Positions 1 through 4,856 of a DNA stretch of 13,125 bases are shown here, in pieces (position 1 is the stretch's first letter; every line of letters starts with the position of its first letter). The stretch is from positions 1 to 13,125 of the forward strand of contig JAISAF010000494.1 in the NCBI GenBank assembly GCA_031266855.1. Direction: 5' to 3'. The DNA comes from Spirochaetales bacterium (lineage in GTDB: Bacteria; Spirochaetota; Spirochaetia; DTKZ01). Under the pieces are notes generated by a model, which worked only from the letters and a program-made list of their open reading frames with translations, was not told the origin of the DNA and searched no databases. Made by a program: the position numbers and the translations under genes.

Positions 1-506
1 CTGATTTTGTTATTAATCAGATTCAGATAGCGTAGTGTTTTAGGAACATTCAAAATTTCAGGAAATGATTCCAGAGAGCCATTACAAAAAGCCAAATATT
101 CAAGCCTGACATTGTAAGACAGATCAAGTTTAATCCCGCTTCCAATATTACCGAAAATAACCATCATTTCCAAATCCGGTAAGTATTTTATAAATGAAAG
201 ATCGATTTCAGATGCCACGCCAACAATAACAAGTTTTCTTAGTCCATGAGCGTCCCGCAGAAAAGAATAATCTTCTATAAATGCCGTCTTATCAAGTATA
301 ATGCTTTGAAGTTGTTTTAATTGATCCAAACCCTCAATCCTGGTTATATAGTTTTTTACATACGATAGTTCGGTAATATCCGCGTCAACATATTGAGTTT
401 CATTCCCTTTCGTTGTTTTCAACGTCAATGCGACCTGTTGGGAAAATACTGAAAAGTTAATCAGATAAAAAATAACTATGAAGATAAATTTATACATACA
501 GGCAAG
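1..506 (-). CDS. Leucine-rich-repeat protein, partial, N-terminus uncertain (possible frameshift)
   Basis: An open frame runs leftward off the window, so the C-terminus is missing. The visible part has leucines spaced as in LRR proteins (for example LKQLQSIILD, LRKLVIVG, LEMMVIFG, LEYLAFCNG, LRYLNLINN), resembling treponemal BspA-like or internalin-like surface proteins. It begins with a hydrophobic signal-like stretch (IVIFYLINFSVFSQQ), so export is likely. The start is problematic. The best-looking start, ATG at 498 (MYKFIF), is one base out of frame with the LRR frame because of an extra base near 480-481, and it stops after 13 codons. The only in-frame candidate I see is TTG at 506, giving MPVCINLSSIVIFY, one base after the TPR gene stop. 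Either that TTG is used through translational coupling, or there is a real or sequencing frameshift. It lies downstream of the TPR lipoprotein gene on the same strand, probably in one transcript. The function is unknown beyond protein-protein interaction. Confidence 0.6.
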
Positions 507-533
507 CCTACTGTCTCTTTTTCAGGCTTGCCG
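502..533 (-). promoter_or_regulatory. Perfect 9-bp inverted repeat at the TPR/LRR gene junction
   Basis: The arms GGCAAGCCT (502-510) and AGGCTTGCC (525-533) are perfectly complementary around a 14-base loop. In the minus-strand mRNA the loop carries a purine-rich stretch (GAAAAAGAGACAG) that could act as a ribosome-binding site, and the downstream arm contains the TPR stop codon. On the plus strand the same structure is followed by G and six T, as in a Rho-independent terminator, but no plus-strand gene lies upstream. A coupling hairpin and an antisense terminator are both possible. Confidence 0.5.
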
Positions 534-1695
534 TTTTTTCTAAATCCATTTGGGACCTTTTCTGGTATTCGTCTTTCAGATTTCTGTCAACTGTCTGCGT
601 GGATAGCTTTTGCAGTATATCGCTCCGGTTCCTGTAGTTTTCACTGTCTTCGGGGGCAATATCTATTATTTTATTATAATCAATAAGGGCCTCCTGATAC
701 CGTTTTAGATTATAATATATAGCTCCCCTGTTTTTATATGCTTCAAGATATACTTCATTAAGTTCTATGGCGCGGGAAAAATCGTTAAGCGCTTCCTGAA
801 GCCTCCCTAATTGAGCATAAATATGTCCCCGCGAATTATAGTATCCCGAATTCGTAGAATCAAGGTCAATTGCACGGGTACAATATTCAAGAGCTTCCTG
901 ATATTTGCCCAACTCGTAAAGTGCAATACTGCAATTTCCATAAGGATCGGCATAGGCTGAATCTAATTGAATCGCCTGATTATAATCTCTAACCGCTTCC
1001 TGAAATTTTCCAAGACTAGAATACAGGAGTCCACGATTGTTATATACCTCTGCGTAAGAAGGATTTAGTTTTAGTGCTTTTGTATAATCGTTCACGGCAT
1101 CCTGCCATTTTTCAAGCTTTTCATTTATAATGCCACGGTTGTTATATGCCTCAGAAAAGTCCGGTTCAAGTTCAATCGCTTGGGTGTAGTCGTCAAAAGC
1201 TTCTTTGTACCTGTCCAAATCATAGAATACGACCCCTCGGGAATTATAGGCCTCGGCATAGCGGGAATCAATTTCAATGGCCCGCGAAAAATCATCAATT
1301 GCCTGCTGATATTTTCCAAAGTTGGAATACATACCGCCGCGCCCATGATAGGCTTTCGCATAATCCGGATCGGATTCAATGGCCTTCGAAAAATCATCAA
1401 ATGCTTTTTCATATTCTTCGAATATATTGGCGTAAAGAGCGCCGCGGTTATTGTAAGCAAGTGCGAATTCCGGATCAAGATCAAGCGCCCTGGTAAAATA
1501 CTCAAGAGCTTGTTTATACTGACCGGATACATAAAATTTGGTTCCAGCGTTATTATAATCACGCGCCGTAAATGTAGCATCAGACGGGGAACCGGCATCT
1601 TCCGGCTTATCACCGCCAGCCTGATACGGAGTAAAAGAATTACACCCAATCGCGGAAATAAGAAGTATTACCGCTATACATGCGCGTACATTCAT
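508..1695 (-). CDS. TPR-repeat lipoprotein
   Basis: The 395-residue protein has a short hydrophobic signal ending at Cys18 (LLISAIGC), a non-classical lipobox of the kind spirochaetes tolerate, so it is probably lipid-anchored in the cell envelope. After a short linker (residues about 19-42) come nine consecutive 34-residue tetratricopeptide repeats (about 43-350), most with the pattern AYNNRG-(Y)-LG+YQEAL-DY-+AIEL-P. A tenth, degenerate repeat (SENYRNRSDIL) and a charged tail end it. TPR arrays are protein-interaction scaffolds, and no catalytic domain is visible. The strong similarity between repeats makes copy-number change by recombination plausible. It starts at ATG 1695 with a weak ribosome-binding site and lies upstream of the LRR gene. 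The partner and function are unknown. Confidence 0.85.
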   Translation of the reverse strand: MNVRACIAVILLISAIGCNSFTPYQAGGDKPEDAGSPSDATFTARDYNNAGTKFYVSGQYKQALEYFTRALDLDPEFALAYNNRGALYANIFEEYEKAFDDFSKAIESDPDYAKAYHGRGGMYSNFGKYQQAIDDFSRAIEIDSRYAEAYNSRGVVFYDLDRYKEAFDDYTQAIELEPDFSEAYNNRGIINEKLEKWQDAVNDYTKALKLNPSYAEVYNNRGLLYSSLGKFQEAVRDYNQAIQLDSAYADPYGNCSIALYELGKYQEALEYCTRAIDLDSTNSGYYNSRGHIYAQLGRLQEALNDFSRAIELNEVYLEAYKNRGAIYYNLKRYQEALIDYNKIIDIAPEDSENYRNRSDILQKLSTQTVDRNLKDEYQKRSQMDLEKTASLKKRQ

Positions 1696-1767
1696 ATTAG
1701 TTTTACCACTAAAGAAATAGTAAACATGTATCCCCGTTACTTTTACGCAAAGCGCGCCGCTTTCGCG

Positions 1768-2121
1768 CTACAATTCTTCCCCCGGTTCACTCCCGACCAG
1801 CCCATAGTCCGGATCCCGCTCGTCTAAGGCGTCGGACAACTGCCGTATCAGTTTTTCGGTAATCCGGGCTGTCTCCTGCGCGTCAGGAAGCACCACCGGA
1901 GGAGGATTATCTTTCAGTTTGAACAATTCATCGGCAAGTATAATACCAGCCAGGATCGCGGACTTCAAAGCATCCGCAGATGGCGCCGTGCGGCGAATCT
2001 CCTCGGTTTTTTCCCGGTAGTATTCGATGATCCGGCCCAGATATTCCGGCTCCTCATCGGTATGAACCGAAAACGAGGTTCCCAGAATGTCAATTTTTGT
2101 TTCAGGTCGATCCGGCAGAAT
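1768..2121 (-). CDS. zapA: ZapA-like cell division protein, non-canonical start codon
   Basis: ZapA proteins bind FtsZ and bundle its filaments at the Z ring. The family signature is split around a point that automated start calling would choose wrongly. A TTG at 1968 gives only 66 residues (KSAILAGIILADELFKLK), but the same frame continues upstream without a stop through KIDILGTSFSV, EEPEYLGRIIEYYREKTEEI and on to a TAA just before GGGAG (2127-2131). The N-terminal K-I-D-I-L-G-T-S-F strand and the hydrophobic AILAGI-LADEL helix are what ZapA needs. Between the upstream stop and the signature there is no ATG, GTG or TTG. The likely start is ATT at 2121, five bases after GGGAG (117 residues), or CTG at 2118. 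ZapA is usually about 90-130 residues, which fits. It follows the ZapB-like gene at a 157-base gap. The acidic tail is unremarkable. Confidence 0.8.
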   Translation of the reverse strand: MLPDRPETKIDILGTSFSVHTDEEPEYLGRIIEYYREKTEEIRRTAPSADALKSAILAGIILADELFKLKDNPPPVVLPDAQETARITEKLIRQLSDALDERDPDYGLVGSEPGEEL

Positions 2122-2126
2122 GTTTT

Positions 2127-2131
2127 CTCCC
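2127..2131 (-). promoter_or_regulatory. Ribosome-binding site that decides the zapA start
   Basis: On the minus strand GGGAG is followed by AAAAC and then ATT-CTG. The spacing is five bases to ATT (2121) or eight to CTG (2118). This is the only good Shine-Dalgarno match upstream of the ZapA signature in that frame. Confidence 0.6.
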
Positions 2132-2220
2132 GATTAAAAAAATTAAAGCTGCCCGGAAAACCCCACAGCTTCACTATAAAAATAACGGAAATTCGCCGCC
2201 ATTTCCACGCAAATTCCATC

Positions 2221-2270
2221 AGACCAGTAGCGATAACTTATGATAAGCGAAAGATTATCGCTACCAGTCT
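2221..2270 (-). repeat. Long inverted repeat between the zapB-like gene and zapA
   Basis: The arms GTAGCGATAA (2227-2236) and TTATCGCTAC (2255-2264) are perfectly complementary. After a symmetric CA/CA internal loop they extend by AGAC/GTCT (2221-2224, 2267-2270). The 18-base loop contains a small CTTAT-G-ATAAG palindrome. It lies nine bases past the ZapB-like stop codon. There is no T-run after it on the minus strand, so it is not a classical terminator. It could be an mRNA-processing or stability hairpin separating the two division genes, or an attenuator. The remaining gap to zapA shows nothing else. Confidence 0.55.
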
Positions 2271-2278
2271 ATTCTATA

Positions 2279-2701
2279 CTAAAAAATATCCAGCTCGCCC
2301 GGGGCTTTCGCCTCTTCCCCCGCCTCATCATCTTCTTCCGCCTCCAGGGAAGCGCCCACAGGATCCCCCTCAATATCGTCAACTTCAATAGCCGAAGCGA
2401 GCACAGGAACATCATCCGCATCCGCACGGGGAACAGCCGCCGCGGCTTTCCCCGCCACCGGCGGCTTCGCGATGGAATCCTCCAGCTTATCCAGATGGAG
2501 GAGGGCGTTTTTGATCCCTTCCTCTATCGCGGTCTGGTCCTCTTTATATTCGTTTATCAGAACCTCAAGCTCGTCGATCCTTTTACGGTATTTTTCAAGG
2601 TTTTTTTGCAGAAGAGAATTCTCCTGCTTCAGTTTTGTAATATACGCAACCGTGTTCTGAACCTTTGCCTCAAGGTCCTTTATCTGTTCCAGGCTAACCA
2701 T
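2279..2701 (-). CDS. ZapB-like coiled-coil cell division protein
   Basis: The 140-residue protein has an N-terminal coiled coil (about residues 4-75: IKDLEAKVQN, ITKLKQENSLLQKNL, KRIDELEVLI) with clear heptad spacing. A low-complexity Ala/Pro/acidic segment follows, ending in GELDIF. This fits the ZapB/DUF904-like division factors often found next to ZapA and is supported by the zapA neighbour. The assignment rests on architecture, since coiled coils are easily mimicked. I chose ATG at 2701, four bases after the rplT stop, over a TTG at 2737 that would overlap rplT. No strong ribosome-binding site precedes the ATG, so translational coupling to rplT is likely. The length beyond the coiled coil is greater than in E. 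coli ZapB (about 80 residues), the excess being the disordered acidic tail. Confidence 0.65.
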   Translation of the reverse strand: MVSLEQIKDLEAKVQNTVAYITKLKQENSLLQKNLEKYRKRIDELEVLINEYKEDQTAIEEGIKNALLHLDKLEDSIAKPPVAGKAAAAVPRADADDVPVLASAIEVDDIEGDPVGASLEAEEDDEAGEEAKAPGELDIF

Positions 2702-2705
2702 ATTA

Positions 2706-3065
2706 TCAGGCGCCCACAGCCTGTCTGGACTTTTCAACCAAAGCCTTAAAAGCAGCCGCGTCCTCTATAGCCAGATTGGACAAAGCCTTGCGGTTCAACA
2801 CAATATTTGCCCGGATAAGCCCCCCCATAAACCGCGAATACGTCATTCCCTCGGCCCGGCAGGCCGCTGAAATACGGGCAATCCACAAAGCCCGGAAATC
2901 CCGCTTTTTGTTACGGCGGTCACGGTACGCGTAACGCAGGGATTTCATCACCTGGTCTTTTGCCGTACGGAACAGCTTACTCCGCTTACCCCAGTACCCC
3001 TTCGCGCGATCAAGTATTTTTTTTCTCCGGTCTTTCCGCCGGGTTCCATCTACTGCTCTTGGCAT
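2706..3065 (-). CDS. rplT: 50S ribosomal protein L20
   Basis: The 119-residue protein has the full L20 pattern: PRAVDGTRRKDRRKKILDRAKGY-G-RSKLFRTAK at the N-terminus, RDRRNKKRDFRALWIARI in the middle, and YSRFMGGL-A-I-LNRK-L-LA--D near the end. L20 binds 23S rRNA early in 50S assembly and in several bacteria represses its own operon. Length and start are standard (ATG at 3065 preceded by AGAAGGAGC). It follows rpmI after an 80-base gap and is four bases from the ZapB-like start, in the usual infC-rpmI-rplT order. Confidence 0.98.
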   Translation of the reverse strand: MPRAVDGTRRKDRRKKILDRAKGYWGKRSKLFRTAKDQVMKSLRYAYRDRRNKKRDFRALWIARISAACRAEGMTYSRFMGGLIRANIVLNRKALSNLAIEDAAAFKALVEKSRQAVGA

Positions 3066-3145
3066 CTATATGCTCCTTCTGTTTTTTTACTTTCGTGAAT
3101 ATCCGCTGTTTCCTGTCCCTGATTGATCTTTAAGCCACAGGCTTT

Positions 3146-3343
3146 TCAACCATAGGGCAGCAGCCGCTTGGCGCGGGCCTCTTCCGCGGCATTGAGTATC
3201 CCGCCATGACGCAGATGACGTTTTCTCTTCGCGGCCTTTTTCGTAAGGATATGACGCAATCCCTGTTTCTTGTATTTTACCTTTCCGCCGCCGGTCAGGG
3301 AATACCTCTTGGCGGCCGCTCTGCGGGTCTTCATCTTAGGCAT
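3146..3343 (-). CDS. rpmI: 50S ribosomal protein L35
   Basis: The 65-residue basic protein is typical L35: PKMKTRRAAAKRYSLTGGGK at the start, then KYKKQGLRHILTKKAAKRKRHLR and a LLPYG end. It is a structural component of the large subunit. The ATG at 3343 has GAGAGG 11 bases upstream, a rather long spacing. It lies between infC (30-base gap) and rplT. The 80-base gap after it shows no clear L20 operator to my eye. Confidence 0.98.
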   Translation of the reverse strand: MPKMKTRRAAAKRYSLTGGGKVKYKKQGLRHILTKKAAKRKRHLRHGGILNAAEEARAKRLLPYG

Positions 3344-3373
3344 AAATTTTTTAACCTCTCGCTCTTCAAATTA

Positions 3374-3892
3374 CTATTTTTTCCCTTTCGGGCCTATTAC
3401 CATCGACATAAACCGGCCTTCCATCGCGGGTTCCTTTTCCAGAATAAAAGCATCTTCCAGCAAAGCCAGAAACTTTTCCAGAACGACCTTTCCCCGCTCC
3501 GTATGAGCAAGCTCCCGGCCCCGGAAACGTATCGTCACCTTTACCTTATTGCCCTCATCAAGAAATTCCCTGCAATGCTTGCTTTTGAACTGAAGGTCGT
3601 GCTCCTCGATTTTCGGCTGCATCCTGATTTCCTTCATCTTGATGAGTTTCTGCTTCTTCTTTGACTCCCGGCCCTTTTTTTCCAGCTCAAACCTGTACTT
3701 CCCATAATCAAGAACCTTACACACCGGCGGAACAGCCTGCGGAGCTATCTCAACAAGATCAGTCCCCGCCTCCCGCGCCAGATTCAAAGCCTCGGCAATA
3801 GGAACAACCCCAAGCTGCTTTCCTTCCTCGTCGATCAGACGCACTTCGCCAACCCGGATCTGTTCATTGATCCGTAATTCTTTTGAAGACAA
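3374..3892 (-). CDS. infC: Translation initiation factor IF-3
   Basis: The 172-residue protein has both IF3 domains. The N-terminal domain has RINEQIR---VRLID-EG-QLGVVPIAEAL and D--EIAP---PPVCK-LDYGK. A lysine-rich linker (KKGRESKKKQKLIKMKEIR) follows. The C-terminal domain has I--HDL--K-----EFL-EG-KVKVTIRFRGRE and ends in MVIGPKGKK. IF3 binds the 30S subunit and checks the start codon and initiator tRNA. The start is TTG (3892) with a strong AGGAGG four bases upstream. infC in other bacteria uses a non-AUG start (AUU in E. coli) so that IF3 can repress itself, and the TTG here may serve the same purpose. It is the first gene of the cluster, about 32 bases from its predicted transcription start. 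Confidence 0.98.
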   Translation of the reverse strand: MSSKELRINEQIRVGEVRLIDEEGKQLGVVPIAEALNLAREAGTDLVEIAPQAVPPVCKVLDYGKYRFELEKKGRESKKKQKLIKMKEIRMQPKIEEHDLQFKSKHCREFLDEGNKVKVTIRFRGRELAHTERGKVVLEKFLALLEDAFILEKEPAMEGRFMSMVIGPKGKK

Positions 3893-3930
3893 TCGGCCTC
3901 CTCAACATCTATAATATGGAACCTATCCCG

Positions 3931-3959
3931 ACTATAGCATTTCGCTGGAATATAGTCAA
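3931..3959 (-). promoter_or_regulatory. Promoter of the infC operon
   Basis: On the minus strand a -35 TTGACT (3954-3959) and a -10 TATAGT (3931-3936) are separated by 17 bases. Transcription would start near 3924, leaving a leader of about 32 bases before the TTG start of infC. That is too short for the long folded leaders that control this operon in some Gram-positives. Confidence 0.8.
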
Positions 3960-3988
3960 CGCTATTTTCAAAATAACCACACAACTGC

Positions 3989-4017
3989 TTGACAAAAAAA
4001 AAAAAGTAGAGTAGATT
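3989..4017 (+). promoter_or_regulatory. Promoter of tRNA-Asn
   Basis: TTGACA (3989-3994) and TAGATT (4012-4017) are separated by 17 bases. The spacer starts with a homopolymeric run of A (12 A counting the last base of the -35). Transcription would start near 4024, about 16 bases before the tRNA. It is divergent from the infC promoter, with 29 bases between the two -35 boxes. Confidence 0.8.
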
Positions 4018-4039
4018 CTCCCCAGCATTACAGCGACAT

Positions 4040-4112
4040 TCCCCTGTAGCTCAGCCGGTAGAGCAGGTGACTGTTAATCACCGGGTCGCATGTTCGAGTC
4101 ATGCCGGGGGAG
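4040..4112 (+). tRNA. tRNA-Asn (anticodon GUU)
   Basis: The 73-base gene folds as a standard cloverleaf. The acceptor TCCCCTG pairs with CGGGGGA (one G-U pair) and is followed by discriminator G. The D stem is GCTC/GAGC with a GG-containing loop. The anticodon stem is GGTGA/TCACC with loop CTGTTAA, anticodon GTT at 4073-4075. The variable loop has five bases, and the T stem GCATG/CATGC has loop TTCGAGT. The 3' CCA is not encoded. It is flanked by its own promoter and terminator, so it is a single-gene transcription unit. Confidence 0.97.
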
Positions 4113-4121
4113 ACAAAAAAA

Positions 4122-4149
4122 AGGCCGTCCACTAGGGCGGTCTTTTTTT
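4122..4149 (+). terminator. Bidirectional Rho-independent terminator after tRNA-Asn
   Basis: AGGCCGTCC (4122-4130) pairs with GGGCGGTCT (4135-4143), with two G-U pairs and an ACTA loop, followed by seven T. An A-run precedes the stem, so it also works as a terminator on the minus strand. Confidence 0.9.
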
Positions 4150-4194
4150 ATTTATACGTGGTAAGGCACGGGGCAAGTATAAAAAGCCACATGT

Positions 4195-4313
4195 GGGGGA
4201 AGTCTCCCCCTGCGGCCGGGCCACGGTCCCGGCCTACCCCCTCTGCGGGGGACACCCCCGCAACGCCCCCGGCCTGTTATACGCACGTCCTTAATTGCCG
4301 TGAGGCAATTAAG
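4195..4313. repeat. Hairpin-dense GC-rich intergenic segment
   Basis: No gene is supported here. The segment is a string of short inverted repeats: GGGGGA/TCCCCC (4195-4210), GGCCGGG/CCCGGCC (4214-4234), CCCCC/GGGGG (4237-4251), and a perfect 10-bp stem CTTAATTGCC/GGCAATTAAG with a GTGA loop (4290-4313). It leads into repeat copy A and may be part of the same composite element. Open frames through it are by-products of the base composition. Confidence 0.5.
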
Positions 4314-4337
4314 AACGCGGCCCGCCTGGCGGCAAAC

Positions 4338-4824
4338 CTGCAAGCGTAAGTGTTTATTGTTAGCGTGGCGCCGGCAGCCGGTAGGTGATAAAGACGTGCA
4401 CAGCGCGTAACGCGCTGTGCCTGGTGGCAAACCACGAAATTTTGTCCCGACAAAATTGCGGCCGCCGGGTTCTACGCACACAATTGCCACGGGCAATTCC
4501 GCGGGCTGGTTGTATGCGCCAGCCTGCGGCTGGCGCCGGGCAGGTTAGCCCCGCGGATTTTTTCGAAGCAAAAAAACGCGTCCAGCAAAAGCGGCCCAGT
4601 GAAAGCGAAGCAATCACAGGGCCGCGACCCGCCGCTGGTGCGCGCGCAAGGGATTCCGGGGGCGCGATAGCGCCCGCTACAATCCATACCTATCGGAAAG
4701 CGACCGCCTTCGGGCGCATTGCAGCGGAAAGCCCGCAGGAAGCGCATGGGCGCTTTCCGAGGACTTGGAGCGGAAAGCCCGGTTTTTCCATTCCGTGCGC
4801 GGAATGGAAAAATGCGCCCAAATT
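4338..4824 (+). repeat. Modular hairpin repeat, copy A
   Basis: This is the longest copy of a repeat family seen five times in the window. It aligns module by module with copy B. The modules are GGTGATAAAGACGTG; a 10-bp hairpin (4398-4420); TGGTGGCAAA; the ATTTTGT-CCCG-ACAAAAT hairpin (4438-4457); AAGGGATTCCGGGGGCGCGA followed by TAGCGCCC; the block ATCGGAAAGCGACCGCCTTC onward with GGAAGCGC/GCGCTTTCC; and the core CGGAAAGCCCGG (4771-4782). The core is followed by a perfect 12-bp hairpin (arms 4783-4794 and 4801-4812) and TGCGCCCA. It ends about 35 bases past the GH57 stop codon, facing it. No coding gene is supported, although several frames are open by chance. Exact borders are uncertain. 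Confidence 0.75.
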
Positions 4825-4856
4825 CTCCGGCTTCGCGGTTAAAAAATTCTGAAAGT

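Noticed and set aside
1125..1827. Open frames antisense to and overlapping the TPR gene
   Set aside because: They are periodic shadows of the repeated TPR codons in other frames, with no independent support.
1965..2219. 84-residue open frame overlapping the zapA N-terminal half
   Set aside because: It is in another frame from the ZapA signature, has no recognisable family and no good ribosome-binding site. The overlapped frame encodes clear ZapA sequence.
4040..4112. tRNA-Asn as an attachment site for an integrated element
   Set aside because: The tRNA has its own intact promoter and terminator, no direct repeat of its 3' end is visible downstream, and no integrase is in the window.
4338..4824. 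CRISPR array
   Set aside because: There is no regular repeat-spacer period, no constant-length unique spacers, and no cas genes. The repeated units are hairpins scattered over 7 kb in both orientations.
4385..4852. Long open frames on both strands through the repeat copies (also 7380-7914, 9113-9349, 11163-11505)
   Set aside because: They lie wholly inside hairpin repeats, are open in several frames at once, lack ribosome-binding sites and known domains, and share peptide strings only because the DNA repeats. They would be entered as spurious hypothetical proteins.
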